A DNA stretch of 47,050 nucleotides from Cyanobacteria bacterium SZAS LIN-3. GTDB taxonomy: Bacteria; Cyanobacteriota; Vampirovibrionia; Obscuribacterales; Obscuribacteraceae. The position numbers and the translations under genes were made by a program. Under the pieces are notes generated by a model. The model saw only the letters and a program-made list of their open reading frames with translations, made no database searches and was not told the DNA's origin. Each line of letters starts with the position of its first letter. The first letter of the stretch is position 1. Of this stretch, positions 27,253-35,678 are shown in pieces. The DNA is taken from contig JAFEAV010000051.1 of the NCBI GenBank assembly GCA_018266215.1, forward strand, positions 1-47,050, in the 5' to 3' direction.

Positions 27253-29718
27253 ATGGCACTTGCACTTCTGGCCGTGGCGCTCATCATCACGGCCGTGGCT
27301 TACCGTCCGGTTCTGTTCAACTTTTTTGCCGGTGATGACTTCGTCCATCTGATCTGGCTGCAGCAAGCCGTGCAGCACACCGATTTGATCTGGCGAAATT
27401 TTCACACATCCTGGCTCGACGGCACCACCACCAAATTTTATCGTCCGCTGATTTCAGTCTTTATGGTCAGCGACTACGTGCTCTACAACCGTGACGGCTT
27501 CGGCTTTCACCTGACCAATTTGCTCTTTCACATGACCTCTGTGGCCTTCATTTTCCTGACCGGCCGCCACCTGGGCAAAAAATTAGTGGCGGAAGAAGAC
27601 CTCAGTCCGCCCGCCCTGCCCCTCAGCCCCAGGGCCGTCACGCTCTTCTGGCCATTCTTCGCCGCCGCTCTCTTTGGTCTCTATCCCCTGCACACAGAAG
27701 CGGTCTCCTGGATCACCGGCCGCGTCGACGCCGTCGTCACAGCCTTCATCACCGGTTCCTTTTTCTTCTACTTAAAGAGCAGGCAAAAGCCATCAGGACT
27801 GTATTTCTGGCTGGCCATCATTTTTATGATTCTGGGCCTGACTTCAAAAGAAATGACGATCACCCTGCCGGCAACCTTTGTCCTCTATGAACTGATTTTC
27901 CCCCGCACAACAATCAGTCTCAAATTGACCTTCCCGGATCTGCTCAAACGTGTGCGCCTGGTGGCTCTGGCGACATACCCGTACTGGATTGTTCTGGCGC
28001 TCTACTTCGGCGTGCGAGTCCTGGCCCTTGGCACTTTTGTCGGCGGTTATGACGATTCGCTCTTTTTCATATCCAATCCCCAGGCCTTCATCAAGACCTG
28101 GCTCAACGGGCTCAGGCTCTTTGCCGAACCGCTCAACCACGAAATAATCAGCGCCCGGGCGACAATAACCAAACTCTGGGATGTTTATCTGGTGATAGCG
28201 GCCGTCGGTGTAATAATCGCCACCACCACCAATAAACAGAGCACCCGCCTCTTTCTTTTTCTCACCGGATGGCTGGTACTGTGCCTGGCTCCGGTATACA
28301 AAGTCTTCGCCATAGCAGACGATCTGCAGGGCAGCCGCCTGGCTTATGTCGCCACTGTCCCCCTCTGTATGTTACTGACATTTTTTGTCATCGCCACTAC
28401 CAGCAGTGCCAAAAAGCTGGCCGGCGAAAAATCACCCAGTCCGGCTCTGCTTGTGCGCAATCTCCTGGCCATGGGATTCCTGGCTGTCGCGTTCCAGGTT
28501 TTGACCATCAACAATACCGCCTGGGTTTATGCCGGCAACGAAGCCAACGCCATAAGAAGCGCCCTGGTTAAGCTCTACGATCAGCTGGAAGGCGACCCGC
28601 AGGTGCTCTTTGTCGGTCTGCCGGATCAAGTCCACGGCGCTTATATCTGTCGCAACGCCTTACCCGGGATGACCCACACGCCACAATTGCAGCGTGATGT
28701 AATCAACACTATTTCAGTCGATCGCTTCGAGCCGATCTTCCCCTTCGCGCTAATCAAAAAGTCACTCTACGACAACCGCGCCAAAGTCAAAATCTTCCGC
28801 TGGGACACGGAAGATAAGTCTTTCCACAAAGTAGACCTGGACGCCATCGAGCAATATCCGCAGGACAAAACCCTGACTTTTGAGGGCAAGGATCTGACCA
28901 CGGCCCTGACTCCATCCAATCCAGACAGCTGTTCCTTCAACTGGCGGGGCGAGGCGGCCCTGGAAGTACAGGGCAACGACAAGAAGCTCGGTCGGCCGGA
29001 GGTGCGCTTCGAACCCGGTATTTTGCCCTGCTTCGCCCTGGAATTCGTCCGGGTGACCATGCATCGACTTGACTCGGACAAAACGGATCCGGCGGTCCTG
29101 GAGAAGGCCAAAGCATACCTGGAAAAAGAAGGGGCGGACCTGCTCTACACCAACGACCTGGTCAACAAGTTTGAACTCAAATGCCGCACCCATACGACAA
29201 TAAATGAAGCCGACGACAAAGGCCTGATCACTCTGATATTTCCCCTGCGCAGTCTGCCGGAATGGTCACTGGGCGGCAGATGCCACGACCTGCTCCTGCG
29301 CCTGCCGCACTGCTCTCACTATTCAATCGATAAAGTGGAGATAGTGCCGGCCACCCAGCTCATCCCCTCGCTTACTTTTGCCAACTGCGGTTATCTGGGC
29401 AGCAAGGGCTTCCTTCACCTTTCAAAGACAGAGCCCAAACAAATTCTCGACTACGACGTCAGCACCATCCCCGGTGCCGGTGGCGTCATGGTGGAGACCA
29501 CCCGCACCAATCTGCTCTTCGAAGAACAAAACGGCAATACGCTGAGCAAAATCGCTCGCTCTCTGGAGATGGAAGAAGGCGCAAAAGGGCATATAGAGCT
29601 GAAACGCGAAGACTTCCCCTCGCCGGGTATCTATCAAATCAGACTCTTCGCCAAGGACAAAAACAGCGAACGCATCGGCCAGGCCAGCGATCATGTTGTG
29701 GTGGCTGTGGATAACTGA
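27253..29718 (+). CDS. TMTC/PMT-like polytopic membrane protein, probable glycosyltransferase
   Basis: 821 residues. The first ~430 hold about ten membrane segments with features of GT-C glycosyltransferases: FFAGDDFVHLIWL (an Asp pair in the first loop), FYRPLISVFM, FGFHLTNLLFHM and LYPLHTEAVSWITGRVDAV, which resemble bacterial relatives of TMTC/O-mannosyltransferases. The last ~390 residues are soluble, probably periplasmic, and of no family I recognise, where the TMTC proteins usually carry TPR repeats. It follows the aminotransferase by six bases, so it may transfer or flip an amino-sugar made there. The donor is probably a polyprenyl-phosphate sugar. Confidence 0.75.
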   Translation: MALALLAVALIITAVAYRPVLFNFFAGDDFVHLIWLQQAVQHTDLIWRNFHTSWLDGTTTKFYRPLISVFMVSDYVLYNRDGFGFHLTNLLFHMTSVAFIFLTGRHLGKKLVAEEDLSPPALPLSPRAVTLFWPFFAAALFGLYPLHTEAVSWITGRVDAVVTAFITGSFFFYLKSRQKPSGLYFWLAIIFMILGLTSKEMTITLPATFVLYELIFPRTTISLKLTFPDLLKRVRLVALATYPYWIVLALYFGVRVLALGTFVGGYDDSLFFISNPQAFIKTWLNGLRLFAEPLNHEIISARATITKLWDVYLVIAAVGVIIATTTNKQSTRLFLFLTGWLVLCLAPVYKVFAIADDLQGSRLAYVATVPLCMLLTFFVIATTSSAKKLAGEKSPSPALLVRNLLAMGFLAVAFQVLTINNTAWVYAGNEANAIRSALVKLYDQLEGDPQVLFVGLPDQVHGAYICRNALPGMTHTPQLQRDVINTISVDRFEPIFPFALIKKSLYDNRAKVKIFRWDTEDKSFHKVDLDAIEQYPQDKTLTFEGKDLTTALTPSNPDSCSFNWRGEAALEVQGNDKKLGRPEVRFEPGILPCFALEFVRVTMHRLDSDKTDPAVLEKAKAYLEKEGADLLYTNDLVNKFELKCRTHTTINEADDKGLITLIFPLRSLPEWSLGGRCHDLLLRLPHCSHYSIDKVEIVPATQLIPSLTFANCGYLGSKGFLHLSKTEPKQILDYDVSTIPGAGGVMVETTRTNLLFEEQNGNTLSKIARSLEMEEGAKGHIELKREDFPSPGIYQIRLFAKDKNSERIGQASDHVVVAVDN

Positions 29719-29724
29719 TTCAGG

Positions 29725-30102
29725 TCATTCCAGCGGGCGCCAACCATCACATTCCTGCAAAAATTTCCCCTGTCCTTTTCCTTGATCTTCATAATACATG
29801 CGACGAAAACCAAGTGATACAAAGGGCTTCGAGACAAACTGCAAAACTCTCACCTCACCATTAGTGGCTGAAATTAAGGGGGTGGGATAACGGCTGAACC
29901 AACCGTTCAGTTTTTCAATTTCCAGTCCGACTGCTGTTGCGTGTTCCTTGCTGGAGAACATATCCTTAATATCCGCACGAAACTTTTCAGCAGCTTGTCC
30001 CGCAGTCCTGCTTGCTTCAATGCCCTGATTATCGCCACAGTTTTCCAGAAAGGTCTTGGCATTTTCAGCCAGGTCTAGCGCCAGTGCCCTGTTTTCGCTC
30101 AT
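29725..30102 (-). CDS. Hypothetical protein (125 aa)
   Basis: Unrecognised. I chose the ATG at 30102 because GAGG lies eight bases upstream. The longer frame, to 30291, would add an unlikely 63 residues. The protein is mixed alpha/beta with a helix-rich first half (NRALALDLAENAKTFLENCG) and a C-terminal half with strands and aromatic residues (FSRYPTPLISATNGEVRVLQ). No signal peptide or motifs. It converges on the TMTC-like gene with six bases between, and lies downstream of murQ, which ends at 30200, on the same strand. Confidence 0.6.
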   Translation of the reverse strand: MSENRALALDLAENAKTFLENCGDNQGIEASRTAGQAAEKFRADIKDMFSSKEHATAVGLEIEKLNGWFSRYPTPLISATNGEVRVLQFVSKPFVSLGFRRMYYEDQGKGQGKFLQECDGWRPLE

Positions 30103-30199
30103 AAGATTAGCCTCGATCGGGGGTCTTACCATAAAGATTAGACCCGCACCCTGACAATCATTTGACATGAGGCGAGGAAAATACGCTGGCCTGCTGTCC

Positions 30200-31135
30200 T
30201 TACTGACAAAATTTCTTGTTCGCGCCAACGACTCGGCTGATGTGGCCATGTTTTTGATTGAGCAATTTTTTTGCTTCTTCCACAGGGACATTCAAAAGCA
30301 AACTGACGATTGCTGTTTTGGCGTGACCATCGGCTTCTTCAAGGGCTTTCTTGCAGGCGGCTTCGTCTTTTTTTGTTGCTTCCTGCACGATGCGCACGGC
30401 CCGATTTCTCAACTTCTGATTGCTCGCCTGCACATCAACCATGAGATTTTGATAGACCTTGCCCAGCTTGATCATGGAAGCCGTGCTGATCAAATTGAGC
30501 AGCAGCTTCTGCGCTGTGCCCGCCTTCATGCGGGTTGAGCCGGTAACCGGTTCCGGTCCGGTTATGGCGGCCATCACATACTGCGCATGACTGGCCAGCG
30601 CGGAATTTGAAACATTGACTATCGCTCCGGTAACAGCCCCGACGCTTTTGGCATAATCGAGCGCGCCAATGGCATAAGGAGTGCGACCGCTGGCGGCAAC
30701 GGCGACAACCACATCCCGGTCACTCAAATTTTTCGCAGCCAGATCCTTCGCAGCCAGCTCGGCACTGTCCTCAGCGCCTTCCACCGCCGATGTCAGCGCG
30801 CGCTCCCCTCCGGCAATAATGCCCTGGACCATCTCGGGCGACACGCCAAAAGTGGGCGGACATTCACTGGCGTCGAGCACGCCCAGGCGACCACTGGTGC
30901 CGGCACCGACATAAAACAATCTGCCGCCGAGAGCCAGCCGCTCACTGACAATTTCCACCAGTTCACTGACCACCGGCAGAACCGCATCAATAGCCGCAGC
31001 CACAGTGTGATTTTCGGCGTGCAGTGTCCTTACCAGCTCGTCGGTCTCCATGCGGTCTATTTCGCTGGTTTTCGAGTTTCGCTGTTCGGTCTCCAGCAGA
31101 GCCAGATTTTCCTTGGGCGGTTCGGTAAGAGACAT
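30200..31135 (-). CDS. murQ: MurQ, N-acetylmuramic acid 6-phosphate etherase
   Basis: MurQ cleaves the lactyl ether of MurNAc-6-phosphate to give GlcNAc-6-phosphate and lactate during cell wall recycling. This SIS-fold protein has the family stretches LLTETEQRN-like LLETEQRNSKTSEID, GAGTSGRLGVLDASECPPTFG (catalytic Glu 91), GGERALTSAVEGAEDS (second Glu region 119-122), VVVAVAASGRTPYAIGAL and TGSTRMKAGTAQKL. Length 311 is normal. The ATG at 31135 lies 29 bp after the selB stop, so it may be read from the selB transcript. No murP/nagK/anmK partner is in the window. Confidence 0.96.
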   Translation of the reverse strand: MSLTEPPKENLALLETEQRNSKTSEIDRMETDELVRTLHAENHTVAAAIDAVLPVVSELVEIVSERLALGGRLFYVGAGTSGRLGVLDASECPPTFGVSPEMVQGIIAGGERALTSAVEGAEDSAELAAKDLAAKNLSDRDVVVAVAASGRTPYAIGALDYAKSVGAVTGAIVNVSNSALASHAQYVMAAITGPEPVTGSTRMKAGTAQKLLLNLISTASMIKLGKVYQNLMVDVQASNQKLRNRAVRIVQEATKKDEAACKKALEEADGHAKTAIVSLLLNVPVEEAKKLLNQKHGHISRVVGANKKFCQ

Positions 31136-31164
31136 CAGTCGATCCTTTCTAATCTGTTCTGTTT

Positions 31165-33150
31165 TTATTTTGGTTGCTTTAGTAGAGCACGTCCGTTAGC
31201 GGTCCGGCGCGTCACCTGGTGATCGTCAAAGTAAGCGAGGAGGGCCAGTGCGTACTTTCTGGTGGTTGCCAGTTCATCGCGGAAATCAGCGGGACTGATA
31301 TCTTTTTTTGCCTGCCAGATTTTCAACAGTTTGCGGTGGGCCTCATCGACGGATCTTTTGCTGGAAGCAAAATCGTAGTTGATCACATCGGCCAGGTCCA
31401 GCTTGGCCAGACGTTCTACAGCAAGTCTGACCTTCTTTGGATCAGAGCCTGTAAGCTTGCCGATTTCAGTTATCTCGAGGCAGAGCACTCCATTAAGAAC
31501 TTTCATCACCGAAGTGGTATAGGCATCAAGCGTGGCCGAGGGCTGAGCCCCACCCTGGGGACCAAAAATTTTGTCATCCTTGCGCACGAGAAGACCGGCC
31601 TGCGCCAGCTCCTTAATAAGCTCCTGCATCACGCGACGATCGAGATGCGGGGCAACCAGACGGCGGATTGTCTCCAGATTGACGCCGGCGGCAATCGCTT
31701 CCTCACTCTTGAGCTGAGCTTTAAGCGTAGCCAGCGTCTTTTCTTTGAGGCTCTCCTTAATGCCGGTGGCCATGACAAAGCCACTGATATTTTCCACCTG
31801 CTTGTCGGCCCCAAGCTTAGCCAGAGTCTGCGCCAGGAGCGCGTCTCGCACCACCCAGCCCAGCTGGTCGGCATGCAGGGCTTTGCCCGGATGCAATTGC
31901 AATACATTGAGCAAGGCCTTCGCCAGATCGCCACCCGGTTGCACCAACAGTGGTGCCAGTTGGATCAAATATTTGCGCGTCAACCAGCGCGGTTTCTGAC
32001 AGAGCAGGACTTCTCCGCCGGCAATGCCATCATCGCCGTAGCGCAGCACATAGCGGTCGCCGGGACTGACAACAATGGCATCACTTAAATGAATATGTCC
32101 GACGGCCACATCGCCAACCTGCTCAATCCAGCGCAGGGCACCGGCGGCCTCCATCGTCCCGTGATAAAGCTTTATAGGCTTGGGGCTGAGTCTGGCTTTT
32201 TTGGCGCCATCGGGCTCGCTGTCGTTTTCGGCTCCGTAATCAACGATGCGCACAAATAGATCAGAGGTAACATTTTTCGTTCCGGCCAGGACGCACAGAC
32301 CCCGGCTCAAGTTCAATTTGTGTTCCTTAGCGCTCAAATTTATGGCCAGCCTCTGCCCGGCTCTGGCTACTTCCTGGGTCTGGCCAAAAGTCTCGAGACC
32401 GCGAATGCGAGCGGCTATATGCCCGGGCTCAATCATGACCTGATCGCCGACTCTGAAGGCGCCTTCCACCAGAGTGCCGGTGACGACAGTGCCGTAGCCG
32501 GATTTAGCAAAGACTCTATCAATGGGCAAATATCCGGCAGCGTTGCTTGCAGCGGTAACAGAAGCCGGATTGAAGGATGCCACCGCCAGGGCCAGAGCTT
32601 TTTTCAGCTCAGCAATGCCCGGTCCGTTTTCACCCTTAACTGAAGAAACAAATTCAAGACCGGCGACAGAAATATGGTACCGGGCCAGTAGTGCCCGTAC
32701 TTTGGCCTCGACTGCACTGCATCTGGCAGCGTCCACCAGATCCAACTTGGTCAGGGCCACAACGGCAGAGCGCACACCCAGGAGGGAAAGAATTTTCACA
32801 TGCTGCACGGTCTGCGGCATCGGCCCCTCATCAGCCGCCACCACCAGCAGTGCCAGCTCTATGCCGCCTACTCCGGCGAGCATATTTTTGATGAATTTGC
32901 CGTGCCCCGGCACATCAATAAAACCAAGGCCCAGAGTATTTTTGCCGGGGGCATCCGGAGCGTCGACAAGCAGATGCGCAAAGCCCAGGTCCGTTGTCAT
33001 CTGTCTTTCCTGCTCTTCTTTCAACCGGTCGGGATTGATGCCGGTCAGCGCCTTAATCAAACTGGTCTTGCCATGATCGACGTGGCCGGCGGTGGCGATG
33101 GTGAAATAAGCAGCAGGTAATTTAACGGACGTGGTCACAAACGCACCCAT
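31165..33150 (-). CDS. selB: SelB, selenocysteine-specific elongation factor
   Basis: SelB is the GTPase that delivers Sec-tRNA to UGA codons marked by a SECIS element. The GTPase domain has GHVDHGKT (22-29), DVPGH (79-83) and TKLD (134-137), with the SelB-specific NPDRLKEEQERQ and TDLGFA. EF-Tu-like beta-barrel domains follow (GYGTVVTGTLVEG), then C-terminal winged helices (~380-661) ending in the typical LAYFDDHQVTRR. The switch I stretch reads RQMTTDLGFA rather than the usual RGMTIDLGFA. The 661-residue length is normal. No selA, selD or tRNA-Sec is in the window. The ATG at 33150 has no ribosome site, and the promoter guess implies a very short leader. Confidence 0.93.
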   Translation of the reverse strand: MGAFVTTSVKLPAAYFTIATAGHVDHGKTSLIKALTGINPDRLKEEQERQMTTDLGFAHLLVDAPDAPGKNTLGLGFIDVPGHGKFIKNMLAGVGGIELALLVVAADEGPMPQTVQHVKILSLLGVRSAVVALTKLDLVDAARCSAVEAKVRALLARYHISVAGLEFVSSVKGENGPGIAELKKALALAVASFNPASVTAASNAAGYLPIDRVFAKSGYGTVVTGTLVEGAFRVGDQVMIEPGHIAARIRGLETFGQTQEVARAGQRLAINLSAKEHKLNLSRGLCVLAGTKNVTSDLFVRIVDYGAENDSEPDGAKKARLSPKPIKLYHGTMEAAGALRWIEQVGDVAVGHIHLSDAIVVSPGDRYVLRYGDDGIAGGEVLLCQKPRWLTRKYLIQLAPLLVQPGGDLAKALLNVLQLHPGKALHADQLGWVVRDALLAQTLAKLGADKQVENISGFVMATGIKESLKEKTLATLKAQLKSEEAIAAGVNLETIRRLVAPHLDRRVMQELIKELAQAGLLVRKDDKIFGPQGGAQPSATLDAYTTSVMKVLNGVLCLEITEIGKLTGSDPKKVRLAVERLAKLDLADVINYDFASSKRSVDEAHRKLLKIWQAKKDISPADFRDELATTRKYALALLAYFDDHQVTRRTANGRALLKQPK

Positions 33151-33166
33151 CTATAGCGGATTTGCA

Positions 33167-33196
33167 TATCTAGCATATCGGATACATCATAAACAA
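33167..33196 (-). promoter_or_regulatory. Candidate promoter for selB-murQ
   Basis: Minus strand: TTGTTT (33191-33196), an 18-bp spacer, TAGATA (33167-33172). Transcription would begin near 33160, only about 10 nt from the ATG, consistent with the lack of a ribosome site. Both elements are imperfect. Confidence 0.35.
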
Positions 33197-33280
33197 ATTA
33201 GAGCCCAAAGCGTTATCCCGGGAGTAAGAGGTAGAATCTGACTGTTCGGACATAGTGGCACCTAGACCGGGAGACAGAAC

Positions 33281-33892
33281 TTGCTGCACCATTTGATTGA
33301 CCCAATTTTGATCATGATCAAAGACGGCGTCGCCGCCTGGGGTTACTGGGCCGTCATTTTGATGATGGCGATTGAGTCGGCAAATATTCCTCTGCCGTCG
33401 GAGGCGATTATGCCAACGGCCGGTATTTTAGTACAGCAAAATAAGATGAACATCCACTTGGCGGCCCTTGCCGGTGCCATCGGCTGCGTCCTGGGCTCGA
33501 TTCCATCTTATTTTCTGGGCATGTACGGCGGCCGACCATTCCTGGCCAAATACGGACGCTACTTCCTCTTGCGCGAAAAAGACATGGAGCTGGCTGACAA
33601 GTGGGTCGAAAAATATGGCGACATCACATTTTTTGTTTGCCGAATGTTACCGGTTGTGCGCACCTTTATTTCTTTTCCCGCGGGCGTGCTGAAAGCGCAC
33701 TTCGGTATGTTTGTCGGCTATACCTTTGTAGGTTCGCTGATCTGGTGCTATTTGCTTACTTACGTTGGCATCAAATTTGGTGAAAACATGGAAGTCTTCA
33801 CCGATATCTGGCACAAGTTTGACCTGGCCATTGTCTTGTTCTGCGTGGTCGGATTCGGCTACTACCTCTACCGCCACCTCAAACACGACTGA
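33281..33892 (+). CDS. DedA-family membrane protein
   Basis: A 203-residue protein of the DedA/SNARE-associated family, polytopic proteins that include undecaprenyl-phosphate or phospholipid translocases. Typical stretches are the re-entrant-loop region AIESANIPLPSEAIMPTAGIL, GSIPSYFLGMYGGRP, and FFVCRMLPVVRTFISFPAGV with the conserved Arg residues. Four to five membrane helices are seen. I chose TTG at 33281 because GGGAG lies seven bases upstream and no ATG is near. Its stop is one base from the stop of the convergent RHH-like gene. Confidence 0.92.
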   Translation: MLHHLIDPILIMIKDGVAAWGYWAVILMMAIESANIPLPSEAIMPTAGILVQQNKMNIHLAALAGAIGCVLGSIPSYFLGMYGGRPFLAKYGRYFLLREKDMELADKWVEKYGDITFFVCRMLPVVRTFISFPAGVLKAHFGMFVGYTFVGSLIWCYLLTYVGIKFGENMEVFTDIWHKFDLAIVLFCVVGFGYYLYRHLKHD

Positions 33893-33893
33893 A

Positions 33894-34385
33894 TCAGTTT
33901 TTCTTATACTGCCGCTTGCGAGTATCCTGGCGGATTTCCAGAAGCTCGTTCAACAATTTCGCTTTTTCCGGGCCATCCCAACGCTTGAGCCAATCCTGCA
34001 CGGCCAGCTGAATCATGCCGCTTTTGTCCGGGGAATTGGATCCGTAAAGGCGCTTCAGCTCCAGCCAGATTGACTGCAGGGCAGCCAGTTGCTCAGCGGG
34101 GAGCTTAACCGTGTAGGCAATATATTTGCGATTGCTGCCAAAGACGGGCAGGTCACGAGGCCCCTGAGCCGGGGATGTTTTGATGTCGAGGAAGCCGGGG
34201 ATCATTTCGCCGGGGGTACCGGGCACACGCAAGTGGTCGGCAGAATCATCCGCATCCTCACCGACAAGTGCGTCTTCCGGCTTTTTATCGGGCTCTCCGG
34301 CGAGCGTTTTCTTCGACTCTTCGGGACGCTCGTTGTCGTTTTTCTCGTTCATTTCGCGCGCGCCGACCGGCTCTTTCTTGTCCAA
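33894..34385 (-). CDS. Hypothetical protein with ribbon-helix-helix-like C-terminus
   Basis: 163 residues if started at TTG 34385 (AGGAG 12 bases upstream); an ATG at 34352 would give 152 and lacks a ribosome site. The first ~75 residues are charged and probably disordered (Glu/Lys/Asp-rich). Residues ~85-145 (YIAYTVKLPAEQLAALQSIW, then PDKSGMIQLAVQDWLKRW) follow the strand-helix-helix pattern of MetJ/Arc-type DNA-binding proteins, though this is pattern recognition only. No partner gene suggests a toxin-antitoxin pair. Both neighbours are membrane proteins. Confidence 0.6.
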   Translation of the reverse strand: MDKKEPVGAREMNEKNDNERPEESKKTLAGEPDKKPEDALVGEDADDSADHLRVPGTPGEMIPGFLDIKTSPAQGPRDLPVFGSNRKYIAYTVKLPAEQLAALQSIWLELKRLYGSNSPDKSGMIQLAVQDWLKRWDGPEKAKLLNELLEIRQDTRKRQYKKN

Positions 34386-34548
34386 ATTATCTGGAAACTC
34401 CTGGAATATACGTCCGTAGCCGCCAACAATTGTACTTCAAGAGAAATTTACTGTGGGAAAATTACTAGCTTAGCTGTTGATTTTTGGCCGCATTGGCTAT
34501 TTGATAGAAGATGTAATCTCCGCTTTATTCAAGCTAGAAAAATAAGAA

Positions 34549-35466
34549 GTGATACTCGATATTGTCCGAGCCCTTGTACAGAGAATCTTCCGCGACAAAA
34601 TTGTTGCGGGGATAGTTATTGTTTTTATCCTGGGCTTGTTTTTTGCCGGGACAAATAAAGATGGCGGCAGCCATCGCTTCATCTCAAAGGATGGCCGGGA
34701 AGGGGCAGCGGAGACGGCGATGGAAGGCGCACCGTCCGGCGAAGCTCAAAGCCAGGGCGGCGAAGCAGCCCCGGGAGGCGAGGCAGGTCAAGCAGCACCC
34801 GCTGGAGAAAAGCACTCAAAGGGCTTCCTTGGACTTTCATTCCTGAACTTTGGCCATAAGGAAGGCGAAAATGCCGGCGAGCAGCCCGCCGAAGGCCAGG
34901 CCGTGCAGGTCGCTAATGCACCGGGTGCAACCCCGGGGATGACACCGGGGGGACAGCAGCCGGCCGGAGCCGGGCAACAGATGCCCCAACAGCAGGCCCA
35001 GCCGCAACAGAATCCGACCGCATTAGACCCCCAGCTGGCCATTAAATTTGTGCGCTGGTGGCTGACCATGGCCCTTGACTATTCAGTCAACGCCGCCGCC
35101 AGCCATAAAAAGGCCATGGCCTACGCCAAACCTCAGGTAGCCAGGACCTTCACCCAGAGTTTCTACACCCAGGAAGTGATGCAGGGCATAGCCAACGGCA
35201 CACTGGCCGGGTCTTTCGAGCCTGCCACCGTGCAGGCCGTGGCGATAAATCCCGATGGTTCGGTGGTCGTCACCGTTCTCGGCACCCTGACCATGCAGTC
35301 AAGTGGCTCGCAACCAGTGAGCCAGTCACTGGTTCTGGACTTCAGCGTAGCCAAAGACGCTCAGGGTGTACGTATGACCGGATTTTTCAACAAGACCATA
35401 GCCCAGCGGCCGCCGGCAGCGGCCGCCCCGGTGGAAGAACCGGTTCGACAACCGGTTGGTTTTTAA
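34549..35466 (+). CDS. Single-pass membrane protein with VirB8/TraE-like C-terminal domain (tentative)
   Basis: 305 residues. A short cytoplasmic start is followed by one membrane helix (~18-33), a long Gly/Ala/Glu/Gln-rich linker (~45-155) and a folded domain (~160-285). That domain (LAIKFVRWWLTMALDYSVNA, FTQSFYTQEVMQG, VVVTVLGTLTMQSSG) recalls the NTF2-like fold of VirB8/TraE proteins in spacing and the helix-then-sheet order, but no other conjugation or type IV secretion gene is near, so this is weak. The start is GTG at 34549 with a poor AAGAA site. Its stop is ~100 bp before tRNA-Phe. Confidence 0.7.
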   Translation: MILDIVRALVQRIFRDKIVAGIVIVFILGLFFAGTNKDGGSHRFISKDGREGAAETAMEGAPSGEAQSQGGEAAPGGEAGQAAPAGEKHSKGFLGLSFLNFGHKEGENAGEQPAEGQAVQVANAPGATPGMTPGGQQPAGAGQQMPQQQAQPQQNPTALDPQLAIKFVRWWLTMALDYSVNAAASHKKAMAYAKPQVARTFTQSFYTQEVMQGIANGTLAGSFEPATVQAVAINPDGSVVVTVLGTLTMQSSGSQPVSQSLVLDFSVAKDAQGVRMTGFFNKTIAQRPPAAAAPVEEPVRQPVGF

Positions 35467-35524
35467 GCGATTGCAAAGGCAATTTAAACAAAGGGTCTCA
35501 AAGAAGGACCGGTCAAAACTGTTG

Positions 35525-35533
35525 TGGTATATT
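35525..35533 (+). promoter_or_regulatory. Extended -10 promoter of tRNA-Phe
   Basis: TGG-TATATT, an extended -10 element, predicts a start near 35540, some 30 nt before the tRNA. No good -35 is present. Confidence 0.4.
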
Positions 35534-35569
35534 GTTTTGAAGTCAGCCACTAACATGGCTTCGCACCGT

Positions 35570-35642
<73 letters not shown>

Positions 35643-35678
35643 ATCTTTAAAATCGACAATCAAAAAAGTGGGTCTTTG

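Noticed and set aside
30103..30291. Longer N-terminus of the hypothetical gene ending at 29725
   Set aside because: The added 63 residues have no support, and the ATG at 30102 has a well-spaced GAGG.
31136..33280. A tRNA-Sec or SECIS element near selB
   Set aside because: I looked through the gaps on both sides of selB and saw no long-variable-arm tRNA. A SECIS cannot be judged without a UGA-containing gene.
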